The notes under the pieces were generated by a model. That model was not told the origin of the DNA. It worked only from the letters and a program-made list of their open reading frames with translations, and ran no database searches. A stretch of 64,000 nucleotides of DNA from Malania oleifera (Eukaryota > Streptophyta > Magnoliopsida > Santalales > Ximeniaceae), in contig NC_080423.1 in NCBI RefSeq assembly GCF_029873635.1, positions 108,641,087-108,705,086 of the forward strand, read 5' to 3'. A program made the translations under genes and the position numbers. Below, piece after piece: positions 1-10,089 of this stretch (within the stretch, counting starts at the first letter, position 1; the number at the start of each line of letters is the position of its first letter).

Positions 1-626
1 TGGGGTGAGCATGATCTACACAACCTTACCATGCAGCCCTGCCTCTAAGTTTGGGTGTAAAACTCTTACTATTGGACCAAGGCTTGTCCTTGTTCACATT
101 TCAACACATTTTCCCAAATGATTGAGCCTCTTTAACATATGAGGATTTTGTAGGCCATATAAGCTTTCAAGTGATTAGGCCTGACTAGGTGGAGATCTCT
201 CATTTATTGTCAATGGCATTTGTGGCATACACGAATAACTTGCATGTTATTATTCCACATCCGGGCTGGTGGGTCCAGTCTTAAACTGATGTTAGTATTT
301 TAATTTTTATGGAATAAATTACACTACAAGTTCATAAAATTTCACTGAATTGCACATCACTCCATAAAGTTCAAATTGTGTCAGTTTGATCATTGAAGTT
401 TCATATTCAAGCAAGTTTTGAGATCTCTACAAAGCTAAAATTGAAAATTAAAGGATCAAATTTTTATAACTTAAAACTTTAGGAAGAAAAGTGCAATAAA
501 TTGAAACTGAAGGGACTTGTATAATTCAGGTTTTTTTTTTTTTTTTTTTTTTTATTAGGGGATTGAACCAGGGAATGGCAGGATTTGAATCCAATCACCT
601 GCTCCTGCATAGCCCCTTGCCTTGTA
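1..626. other. No gene seen; AT-rich intergenic DNA
   Basis: I see no supported gene in this stretch. It holds AT-rich DNA and a long poly-T run at about 531-553, followed by a short segment that precedes the LINE relic. Confidence 0.5.
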
Positions 627-1152
627 GAAGTGCTCTGGGTGTGCTGTGTGAACATAGAATACCCACTAAAATTAAAAGTAAAGTTCTATGGGTCAGCTGT
701 AAGACCAACCATGCTATATGGATCAGAAAGTTGGGTAACTAAGAAATAAAATATCTAAAAAGTAAAAATTGCCAAAATGCAAATGCTAAGTTGGATGAAG
801 GGCAAAACAGTAAAGGACAAATTAAGGAAGGAACATATTCACAATAAGTTAGGGATAGCACCAACCTCTAGTAGAGGATAAGAAAAGGGAGGGGCAACTT
901 CGACAGTTTGGGCATGTGAATGTAGGCCCCATGGGGCACTGATGAGGAGGAGTGAGCTAGTCAATGTTAATAGTAGAAGAGATAGGAATAGACCTAAAAT
1001 AATATGGAATGAGATAATGAGAAGAGGAAGGATTTAGATCTTAATATGTCCAAGGAAAATGCTCTTGATCGTGAGAGTTGGTGGAAAAGGAATCATGTAA
1101 CTAACCCCAACTAGTGGGACTTATGGCTTGGTTTGTTGTTGTTGTTATTTCT
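627..1152 (+). mobile_element. 5'-truncated plant LINE (L1-type) 3' end
   Basis: Plus-strand translation shows the end of a non-LTR retrotransposon reverse transcriptase. Recognisable fragments are GVLCEHRIPTK, RPTMLYGSESWVTKK and KMQMLSWMKGK, in the order and spacing usual for the region after the RT domain of plant L1-like elements. The frame is broken by stops and small indels, so it is a relic. The copy ends in a GTT-rich tail at about 1132-1148 (gtttgttgttgttgtta), which is typical of these elements' 3' ends. The 5' part of the element, including endonuclease and the RT core, is missing, as is usual after incomplete reverse transcription. The 5' boundary is approximate and I did not find a clear target duplication. 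Confidence 0.75.
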
Positions 1153-2220
1153 TAATTAAGCCTTGGCCCTTTGCGCATTGAACTTTAGTTCAAGTTGCAT
1201 TCATTTATTTGAGTTTCTTGCTATTAACTTCTTTATCGCTTCTTATAGTTTGAGTGTTCTATTAAATTTCCACAAGTATCTCAGAAACTTATTGATGTTA
1301 TTAGCCTTGAAAACCTTGATCAATCTTGTTTGTAGGGGCAACAATAAAAATGTAGAAATCATTGACTTTCAGTTGACCTATCTTAATTGAATGTTAGAAA
1401 AGTCAATCTTTTGGATCCATAAACCTATTCTGCTAGACTGTCAAAATATTAAACATAAAAATAGAGTTCCAAATTTGGAAGTCTTCAGCATAGAGTAAAA
1501 GTCAAAAATCGAAACAATCTAGCTTTATCCACTCAAGTCTACAAAGAAAAGAAACAAATAAATCACTATATCTATAAATACTTTTAACGATTTCAAGTTT
1601 AAAATCCAAGAAAAGAAACTAAATTACCTAGCTCAAATGACTGACCACCCTCCAATCCATAAATGCAAAATCTTAAAAAAATAGATGCTGGCCCAAACAG
1701 AATAAAATCACATAGACATTTTAAATGTGCAATCAAGCCATCTATAGTATTGGCAATGATTTTCAGAGAAAATAAAATATCATAAATCCTTCCCCACAAA
1801 AGTAATCCTGTGGTTTCTCCCAATTATTTGACTTACACAGACACCGTGCTTTTTTCTCACAAATACATTAGCTATACATTAGCTATAGTATTATAGAGCC
1901 CTTCTCATTAAGGGGAAAAAAAAAAAACAACTGAAAAATGACAGGCTATCACAGCATCACATCCTCTTCCGCATAAACTGTATAGGACCAAGATTAGTAA
2001 ACATAAAGCATTTTATGAAGTGGTTAGAAGTATCTTACAATTCTCCATCAATTTTTTTTCCTTAAAAGTTGCTTCATTTGCTTGGGAAACATCCGCAGAG
2101 GTCATTCCAACAGGGGACAATCTCAAAGGGGAAGAGGTGATTTTAGTTGATTGCTGTTTTATGAGCAAAGAGGCAGGGGAAAGCACTAACCATCCAGGCT
2201 TCCTTGTTCTAAGGCTAGGG
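1153..2220. other. No gene seen; AT-rich intergenic DNA
   Basis: Only short, low-complexity open frames occur here and none resembles a known protein. The region contains a few A-rich runs and no repeat that I could relate to the rest of the window. Confidence 0.5.
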
Positions 2221-2700
2221 GTATTTGGCATAATTTTCAAATCAAGGTTCGAAAAATTGTGAATCAAAATCCCAACTTTAGGAATCATGAATTGGGAATC
2301 AAATTGAATTGTAATATTCGGCGCAAATTTTCAAAATTGATTCCAAATGACATGCACATACCAAAATACATACAACAAACAATATACAAAATAATAAAAC
2401 AGATTTAATTTTAACAATAAAAAAAATCACATTTCATTGTAAGCTTTCTCTAAACAAAAAGTATTTGGCATAGTTGTCAAATCAAGGTTTGAGAAATCGT
2501 GAATCAACTTTAGGAATTATGAATCGAGAATCCAATTGAACCATAAGATGCAGTTAATTTTCAAAAATCGATTCCAAATGACATGCATATACCGAAATAC
2601 ATACAAAAAACAAAATACAAAATAGTAAAATATATTTAAATTTTGATAATTAAAAAAAAAACACATTTCATTGTATGCTTTCTCTAAACAAGAAAAAGTA
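2221..2700. repeat. Imperfect tandem duplication, unit about 240 bp
   Basis: Two adjacent copies begin with gtatttggcata at about 2221 and 2461. Both continue through tcaaatcaaggtt, ttccaaatgacatgca and cacatttcattgta, and both end near gctttctctaaacaa. They differ by substitutions and short indels, so the duplication is not recent. Open frames across it are incidental. Confidence 0.8.
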
Positions 2701-3960
2701 AAGGAAGGAGTCAAGAAAATTAATAAAAAAATTAAACTTTATGCTGTTTAAGGAAAGGAATCAAGAAAAAAATAATAGGAAACAGAACTTTTAGTGTTTA
2801 TCAACAATTCAAAAAACATATTTTAGCATAATCTAATTAAAAAGCAAAATAAAAATCAACTTACAAAAAAAAAAACTGATAATAATTGAACAATCTACTA
2901 AAAATGATGGTTTATATCCTAAAAACCTAATGGTATGAGAGTACCACCTCAGCTGACCAATTTTCTTCCCCTATTTCTCAATGGCAAAAATGTTATATTC
3001 CTCCAAGAGTTGAGAATGGTTTTGTGAGACAACAAAAGATTTTATAGTTCTGTTTTCTCCTTGTTTTTAGCAAAGAACTGACATAAAGAAGGATTGGAAG
3101 GCAAGCATGTGAAGAAGCAATAAGGAGAGGTTGTCCTAGGGAGGCTTTAAACCACTGAGTTTGCCTAGGTCTTATAGGTTCAGAATCGTGTGAATCGTCA
3201 AATCATATTGATTCTTTAGATTCATAGGGTGAATAGATAGATCTGAGAACAATTCAGTTGTTTTATAACTCTCCAATAAGACTCGAATTGATTTGATGTG
3301 GGACTGATATGAACCATAAATTTTGAATTGTGAACCATAAGATTCTAACTATGGTGTTCCGAGTTTAAATTTGGAAGTGGTTCAAGATTGCTGTGGTAAT
3401 GCCCTCAAGGAATAACTCATATGCTAAATGTCTTCAAAACCTCAGGATGAATCAGATATAAAGAAATTTTTTTGGAATGGTAGAAAAAATAGTTCTTATT
3501 AGCAAAATGGAAGCTAAGAGCCCTGCAGAGAAAGTAGATGCCCTTCCAGAAAATCTGTATCAAATTTGGAAGGCACAAAGCCTAAAACCCATCTGACATG
3601 TGGTTCGTGGAATACAAATTAATTGTGAAAAATGAAAAATTGAGATGGCAAAGACAAATATGTGTGCGCATGTGTGCACAAGCGCGCATGTAGGTCTTCT
3701 CTCAATTTGACTTTAATCATTGTTAGTTTACCCCTTATCCTATTGTTTTTTTCTTGTTGGATACACCACAAATCCCAGCAGAGTTTTTTACCAATATCAG
3801 AAACCCAATCCCAAATATGATTTATGAGCCTTTTTTATGCATCAAAATTATCATATTGACAACAGTTGCAAAATTAAGAAGGTGAAAAAAAAAGGGAAAT
3901 AATATGAAAAGACAAATAAGCAAAATAAACCGATGTAAATAAATGAACATTAATTCAATA
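2701..3960. other. No gene seen
   Basis: This is A/T-rich sequence with many stop codons in all frames. I recognise no protein, RNA gene or terminal repeat. Confidence 0.45.
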
Positions 3961-4439
3961 CATGCATCTGAAGAATCTTCATCACTCAGAGTTCCAGATC
4001 ACCATATTTTTAATGCGTGAAAGAAACAGTTATTGATAGTACTGCTTTTCTTTTGGATGAATAACCAGCGACTTCTATTAAAAAGAAAAGAAAGCAGAGG
4101 AGGTAGAAAAATAGCGTCCCTCAGGGACAGAAAAGCAGAAACAACAAAGAAAAACGAGACTTATCTACTCCACCAAGTAGCATGGAGCATTCATGAAAAG
4201 ATTGAATACTCTCCCAGTGTTTGGCAGCAAGAATTTCAGGCCTTGGATTTGTATTACTACTTGTGTGAATTTGGATGAATACAATCTTGTATTGTATTTT
4301 GTACAAATTCATACAAATTTTGCATGCAGTTGGTCCAAATTTACACCAAATTTTACATGCATTTTGTCCAAATTCACACCAATAGTTCAAATTCTAAGTT
4401 CCATGACTAAGGTCAATTTTCATGCAAATGAAAATGGAA

Positions 4440-4878
4440 TTAGAAAGCCATTCCACATAAATATATTAAGCATGAGCCCCAAATTGAATGGCAAACACCC
4501 AGAAAATTGCCATCGTCATGAGAAAGAGAAGGGAGAGAATAAAACTCACCACCCACAAAGGTATAACAAGTTCACATTTAAGAAGCACATAATCAAATTT
4601 ATAGTATTACTTAAGCTAGTCCCACTCAATACCTTTTTTTTTTTTTGGCAAGTAAATTCATATAACAATATCAAAATCCCAACGCTCTTATATTCATTGC
4701 TCAAATTCCATAATTCACCATAGTCTTAATGCCTGAAAGCAATAATTATTAACCATCATTTTTTATGGAAATGAAATGGAAAATCCATAAATATAAAATA
4801 TTAACCCCAACTTGAACACTATCATCATCACATGAGAGAAAGAGAGAGAGAGTAGAAGGCTCACCACCCACAAAGGCA
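4440..4878 (-). repeat. Diverged duplication spanning the exon 1 splice donor
   Basis: The exon-intron boundary of the transporter first exon occurs twice. The 17-mer ctcaccacccacaaagg is at 4545-4561 and again at 4860-4876. On the minus strand this reads as the end of the exon (PLWV) followed by GTGAG. Flanking sequence on the intron side is also loosely similar (4440-4545 against about 4750-4860), giving a shift of about 315 bp. The upstream copy of the coding part is not preserved beyond the PLWV codons. This is either a decayed tandem duplicate of the exon end or an intronic duplication that brought along a second donor. Confidence 0.55.
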
Positions 4879-5206
4879 AAGCAGGCAATACTCCCGTGAC
4901 AATGAGCCAAACAAGACCATACCCAACAAGGTTATGCACCACACCAACGAGCAGAACCCCCCAAATGGGCAAAACCTCACACAAGCTTCCGGCTATGAAC
5001 CCAACACTATCCCCAAGGTCCTTCGCCACGCCCAACATAGCCACTTGCCTCTGGTTATACCCCATTGACCTCTTTATATAAGGCGATATGCTCCCAAACA
5101 AATACCCAATCCCAGCACAGGACTGAACCCACATGGACGCCACCAGCACCAGCCACCTGTTGTTGAACAAACCCTTCATCTTTTCCCCAAACCCCCCCAC
5201 CTCCAT
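4865..5206 (-). CDS. Nodulin-like MFS transporter, first exon only
   Basis: This minus-strand exon encodes 114 residues from ATG (5206) to a phase-0 GT donor after PLWV (GTGAG, just below 4865). The protein matches the N-terminal Nodulin-like domain of the plant NFD4-like major facilitator family: a short hydrophilic N-terminus, NNRWLVLVASMWVQS, GIGYLFGSISPYIK, the motif GYNQRQVAMLGVAKDLGDSVG, then a second and third hydrophobic segment. Three membrane spans are visible. Members are membrane transporters, and the substrate cannot be inferred here. The open frame continues to 4763 past the donor but is intron-like. No later exon was found in 1-4860, so the gene either has a very long first intron, continues beyond the left edge, or is an orphan exon. 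A paralogue's terminal exons lie at 63.3-64 kb on the same strand. Confidence 0.8.
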
Positions 5207-5605
5207 CTCTGCAACTGGGTTTTACTGATCAGAGACGACGAATTGAATCCTGGGTATCGCTTGATTTTGAAGATTGAGCGATTACATTACCTGGGTCTGA
5301 AATATTCTAAAGCGTGTGCTCTTCTCTTCACTCGTTTGCTCCGAAACTTCAAATTTAATTTAGGGGGCAGGTGAACATATGATACATAGCATAAACACGT
5401 GGTCCAATCAGCCGCCCATACAGGTGCAGGAATGGATTCAATGAAACGGAAACAATTCAAATACGTCTCTGCAGATTTAAACTCGCAAACATGGACATTC
5501 CTGCTTGCTTTAGAGCTTGTAAGCGCCGCTCTTGTTCATGTGAATGCTTTGCCAAGTCCCTGTATAACTAGTATGTGACAAAGTGATAAGGAGGTAATAA
5601 GGTAT

Positions 5606-5797
5606 AGGCATAGTTGAGCTGATAAGAACATGTAGAAATGTAGAATCCACAAAATGTTAGAATATGGACATAGTTATAGGTGAGCTGATAAGAACATGTA
5701 GAAATGTTGAATCCACAAAATGTTAGAATATGGACATAGTTATAGGTGAGCTGATAAGAGCATGTAGAAATGAAGAGTCCACAAAATGTTAGAACAT
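5606..5797. repeat. Tandem repeat, three copies of about 66 bp
   Basis: Three consecutive units each contain gagctgataag, catgtagaaatg and tccacaaaatgttagaa. They start near 5606, 5666 and 5732. The first lacks a few bases (no ttatag). It is an intergenic minisatellite upstream of the transporter first exon, with no coding content. Confidence 0.85.
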
Positions 5798-7366
5798 GGA
5801 CATGTGATTCTCATGGATCAATAATTGTCAAAACCCACTTGGGATTTTCATGGAATCAAATATATTTTAATGTCCAACCATGGTTGAGAAAATTTTTATA
5901 GCCTCTAGGGTCTAGTGAGTTGGAACCCTACATGTTTTGTTGGTTCTAGAAAAAAGTATACCTTGGGACCAACTAAGTTTTTTTGTCTTTTAAAATTCAA
6001 TATTTGAATATGGGAAATTGTGTAACTCACATTTTGTTTTGATTTAATCTTAATAAATTTTTAGAGCATGTAATTTTTTAAACTAAATCCTTTTACTTTA
6101 TAGCATTCTCTTAAAAGTATATATGTCTGCCTCGAATGTGTGACTTTATTTTTATATGAATTTTGACTATAAAAAATTTCATAATCCAACTTTATGTATG
6201 AATTGTGACGTATTAGCGCTTGTATTTACTTAGCATTCTATATATTTTATATTTCTTTTTTCAATAAGAATTTCAAAATCACTAATAAAATAAATATGAT
6301 TGTTTAATTTTTTTAGACCGTACTAATCATCATGAGCCAAGATACAGGTTAATGTCAAGGTCAAAGTTCCAAATTACTATTTTGTTAAAATAATTTTTTA
6401 AAATTAACTTAAAATGTAAGAGGAATAAAAAAAATAAAAATAAAAAATAAATTTTTTAACAGCATGCACTGGAAGTAGGGTTCACGTGCTCATGATATTT
6501 CCCTTAAAATCGTACATTACAAAAAGCATCATTTTCCTATGTTTGTGAGAGTATCTAGTTTTTAAAAAATAAAAATGAGTACATGAAAATAATTTTTATT
6601 TTTCTCTTTTAATTTTCAAACAATTACACAAAATTTATTACCTTGTTTTTCAGATTTTTAATGTGGATAAGAAATTGAAAAAATTAAAAGACGTTTTCTA
6701 TTTTTTTATATGCAAAGCTTAAAAAATGAAAAAAAAAATGATTTGGTTTTTCATATTTTAAAAAATAATAAAAATAAAATTGGAATCATTTTCCGTAAAG
6801 TAATGTTGAAGTTGAAATAATTGTAGACATTTGAAATTCTCAACTCCAATTCTTGAAAAATAATATTTCTTAAAACAACAAGTAATTAATAAAAGTTATT
6901 TATTTGGCACAAATATATTAATTTTGATAGTTTAAAAAAAAAATTGAAGCATCTCCAACATTCAGTATAAGACTCTACAACTACAATAAAAGTGACATTT
7001 TTATTATAATTATTCAAAATAAATTTAAATAATTAATCTGATTAATTTAATTATAAAAGAGCAGCACCTCACCGCTAGCTTATCGTGATAGGCAACTTTG
7101 GAAAGCCGAATGGACCACCTCTTTCAGTCTTGTCCCTTTCAATTTACTATTGCAATTTGAAAAGTTGGCTTTGCCCATTTAAGATTATATTGAAACACAT
7201 GCACTGATGATGCACACACACTTGTCAAAAGTCAAAGGTTCCTATATTAGGAAAAAAAAAATTTTAATTCCTCTAATGAAATGGGATCACATAAATTTGT
7301 GTATGGTCGATCCTATTTTATTAATATATATTTTATGATTAGAATTTGAATGAGATTTTTATGTTA
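5798..7366. other. No gene seen; very AT-rich intergenic DNA
   Basis: Homopolymer-rich A/T sequence with frequent stops. No protein, RNA gene or element ends were recognised up to the Copia target site. Confidence 0.5.
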
Positions 7367-7371
7367 GGTTG

Positions 7372-8013
7372 TGTTATATTTGTGTGTGGCTCTTATATTT
7401 AGTGAAATCACAAACAAAGGAAGGAAAACATACAAGAGTAGTCTTCTTGTGTTGGCAACGGAAGACTCGTCGACAAGTGTCCTGTGCTCGTCGACGAGTA
7501 GATGCCGAGAGTCAGAAAATTTCAGAGTTAAAGACTCGTCAACAAGAGGATAGATTCGTCGACGAGTGGGCTTCTTTGTCTCGTCGATGAATCCCCTGTA
7601 CTCATCGATGAGTGCGACTGGGATGCGAGAAGTTATTTGAATTTTGAATTTGAACGTTGTCACAGTTGGGGATTTGGAGGGAAACTTCCGAGGGCTTGTT
7701 ATATATGCTCTTCTGGGCTATTTTGAAATCGAAGAGAGTAAGAGAGGGGGTGAGAGAAGAAGAGAAGATCCTTGAGTGTGTATCTTTGATTTTCATAATG
7801 AAATCTCTTGCCAATTGCTCCCGTGGAAGTAGGCTTTGTCGAACAACTTAATTCCTGGTGTCGTTGCTCTTATTTTTACTCTCTTTACATTGCTATGGTT
7901 GTAGAATAATTTTGTATTTCTCCGTTTTAGATTGTTGCGTATGGTATTGTTTGATCCTTTACAATATTTATTCTGCTGTGCATTGTTGGACCACACGTTT
8001 TTTTATCACAACA
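7372..8013 (+). repeat. Copia 5' LTR
   Basis: It begins TGTTATATTTGTG and ends TCACAACA. The U3 part carries six copies or decayed copies of TCGTCGACGA between 7467 and 7612. A TATA-like tatatat follows at 7700-7706, then a stretch probably corresponding to R/U5. The 3' LTR (12499-13124) aligns along its whole length with scattered substitutions, which shows an old insertion. Confidence 0.9.
7700..7706 (+). promoter_or_regulatory. Probable TATA box of the Copia LTR
   Basis: The 7-mer tatatat lies about 90 bp after the last palindrome of the TCGTCGACGA array. This is the usual position for the TATA element at the U3/R boundary. The equivalent is also present in the 3' LTR (about 12815). Confidence 0.5.
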
Positions 8014-8015
8014 AT

Positions 8016-8027
8016 TGGTTTCAGAGC
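8016..8027 (+). promoter_or_regulatory. Copia primer-binding site (initiator tRNA-Met type)
   Basis: The 12-mer TGGTTTCAGAGC begins three bases after the 5' LTR end. It differs by one base from the usual plant initiator-methionine primer site (TGGTATCAGAGC). It supports both the LTR boundary and the plus orientation. Confidence 0.8.
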
Positions 8028-8109
8028 GTGTTGTATGGTCTCTGAATTGAAGGATCTCTTTGTGCAACAAGGTTTGGTGAAAGGTTTATACAGAATTTCA
8101 ACCGGATAG

Positions 8110-8803
8110 CATGGATGCAATAACTTGGAATGAATTGGGAGCAATCATTTGTCTTTGTTTGGCTAAGGACGTGTTGTATCGCGTCATGGATGAGAATTCT
8201 CCGGCATTAGTTTGGTGAAAACGGGAATGCTGATATATGTCTAAGGGTTCGTCAAAATCTACAAGTGTAGTGGAGGAAGACTCAAAATGTAGTGATAGAA
8301 ATATGCTACGTGTTTCATTGGGTTCGGAGTGCCTCACGGTTAATTCTTGAATCTTAGATACTAGATGCTTTTGTCCTAGAAAATGATTTGACATCTACAT
8401 GTCAATTTATACTTGTATTTTGATTGAAAATGATATTTTATGCAAAATATTTGTTATTAGAAATGTCAAAATAAAAATGTATAGTGGTGTTGTGAGAATT
8501 ATATGTGATGTAAAGCATGAATCGGGTCTAAGGAAGAATGATATTTCATTCAGAACTTTAGACCGTAATGGATATTGTTACGAGTCTAAATGTGGAGAAA
8601 TGAAAGTGTGTGAAGGTAACTTGATAGTGATGAAAGGAGATAAAGTAGCGGGAAATATCTATGCATTGCAAGGTGTTACGGTTGTAGGTGGAGTTGCAAC
8701 TGTTGAATATGAGTCAAGTATCTTGTGGCATATTCGGTTAAACCATATAGGTGACTATGTATTCAAATATTTAGGAATCGATGATGATAGCATCAGGGAA
8801 TAG
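8110..8803 (+). pseudogene. Copia gag N-terminus and protease/pre-integrase relics
   Basis: From 8110 the translation gives a short gag-like start (ITWNELGAIICLCLAKDVLY, then RVMDEN). A deletion then jumps to the end of gag and the protease: ILDT at about 8350 corresponds to the ILDS part of the protease active-site motif, followed by unrelated residues. From 8399 to 8803 a single open frame of 134 codons covers the linker and GAG-pre-integrase region. It includes IKMYSGVVR, GNLIVMKGDKVAGNIYALQG and LWHIRLNHIG, the last of which holds the conserved LWH...H signature. The open frame is a surviving fragment and not a gene: the upstream and downstream domains are missing. Confidence 0.75.
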
Positions 8804-8979
8804 ACATATGTATTTTTTGAGTTTATCACGAAGGGTCTTAGTGTACTTCATACAGTGGCTGAGGTGGAGAACCAAATCATGAGAGAAGTCCTTATGATAG
8901 ACATAAGGTACTGAGTATGCTGGTTTCATTCAAGAAGTTTTGTGAGCAGGGCAGGTTATATACAGGGCTTGCAGGATAC

Positions 8980-9560
8980 TTCGTGGTGAAGCCAGTGAGT
9001 ATGGCACATTTCTCGAGTAATCGATTGCCAAAGGTATCGCTAGATAGGAAAGTTGCAAGTGAATTGTGGGCTTTTTTTTTTTTGTGATAGACTACTCGGT
9101 TGTGAGTGGATGTCCACTGGTGCACTATTCTAGTGATAGAGGGTCTAGGCTTGGTATTTTGTCCGGACAGTACCTCTTTCTTTATTTACTAAGAAAGGAG
9201 GGTGCAAGCTGGGTGATCCTATGGTAAACAAATGGGTGATCAAGGACATGACTTTTTATTGATAAAGTCATGGGGTAGCCTACTCAGGTAAAGGAAGAGA
9301 AACATAAATGCCAGAAAACTGCGGCAGCAGCAATCATGTTATTCAGGTGGAGTTAGGGACTCATGGCAGAAATGCGGGGAGTTCTATCTCGGGTCAACAG
9401 TATCACAAATTAAATGGGCTTGTGATGCAGGTGGAGCAACAGACTCAAGGTAGAGATGGCATTGGTCATATTGGAGGGAGTTTTAGCTTGGGAGATCCAC
9501 AGAATCACGGTAAGCTCATGTGCACTATCAAACCACCACTCAGGTGTGTAAGGTGGTGAG
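8980..9560 (+). pseudogene. Copia integrase C-terminal part and linker relic
   Basis: After a deletion of the integrase catalytic core, the plus-strand translation resumes near NRLPKVSLDRKVASELW, then IDYSVVSGCPLVHYSS, GDPMVNKWVIKDMTFY and a hydrophilic linker (MPENCGSSNHVIQVELGT). This follows the integrase C-terminal region of Copia elements, where the motifs are DYSxLRVFGCPxY and LWDPVxxKxVISRDVxFDE. An in-frame stop follows MTFY. The linker fragment is cut at 9599 by the nested LTR. Confidence 0.65.
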
Positions 9561-9679
9561 GCTTCCAATATAGAAAAGGGTGATAAGATGTAGTGGAGTT
9601 GTAACGACCCTGAAAATACTGATATTTAAATATTGAAGAGAGAAGAAAATGGAAACAAGAACAGAAAGAGGCAGAAGAC

Positions 9680-9955
9680 TTCGTCGATGACATCACATTT
9701 TGGGGATAATAATAATAATAAATTTCAAGGAATTGCCAGGGCTTCGTCGACAAGTACATAAGGAATTTCATCGACGAATATAGGGCTTCGTCGACGAGCA
9801 TATAAGGAAATTCATCGATGAATACAGGGCCTCGTCGACGAGAAAATACCAAGAGGGGGTATAGAGCAGCCTAAATTTCGTCGACGAATACAAGGACTCG
9901 TTGACGAATTTAATGAAAGACTCGTCGACGAGGTGACATGTCTCGTCGACGAATC
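9680..9955 (+). promoter_or_regulatory. Array of TCGTCGACGA palindromes in LTR U3
   Basis: About ten sites occur roughly every 20-30 bp, either perfect (for example 9833-9842 and 9881-9890) or with TpG/CpA changes at the CpG positions (tcatcgatga, tcgttgacga). The array ends just before the TATA box at 9962. It is CpG-dense within AT-rich DNA. The function is unknown; position suggests an enhancer or another transcription-related element. Confidence 0.75.
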
Positions 9956-9961
9956 TGGTAG

Positions 9962-9969
9962 TATAAATA
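9962..9969 (+). promoter_or_regulatory. TATA box of the nested LTR
   Basis: The sequence tataaata lies directly downstream of the palindrome array and about 40 bp upstream of a long (CT)n tract. This order of palindromes, TATA and pyrimidine tract recurs in the related LTRs at 40310 and 46595 and in the 18252-20124 family. Confidence 0.7.
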
Positions 9970-10011
9970 TTTGAAAACCGGGATTTTTATCCATTTTTTA
10001 GCGCTCTACTC

Positions 10012-10022
10012 TCTCTCCTCTC

Positions 10023-10089
<67 letters not shown>
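10012..10089 (+). repeat. (CT)n microsatellite in the LTR leader
   Basis: A nearly pure CT tract of about 75 bp lies just downstream of the TATA box, probably near the transcription start. Long open frames on both strands here (Ser/Leu-rich on plus, Arg/Glu-rich on minus) are products of the dinucleotide repeat. Confidence 0.9.

Noticed and set aside
4193-4723. 176-codon plus-strand open frame
   Set aside because: It is low-complexity, runs antisense through the transporter intron region and poly-T, and resembles no protein.
9680-9955. CRISPR-like appearance of short palindromic repeats at regular spacing
   Set aside because: The repeats are only 10 bp, the spacers are irregular and also partly repeated, there are no cas genes, and the setting is plant LTR U3.
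9505-9994. Open frames rich in SSTR, VDE and RRR blocks (also 7364-7663, 40266-40670, 48265-48747)
   Set aside because: The repeated peptides come from translating the TCGTCGACGA palindrome arrays; they are promoter-region repeats, not proteins.
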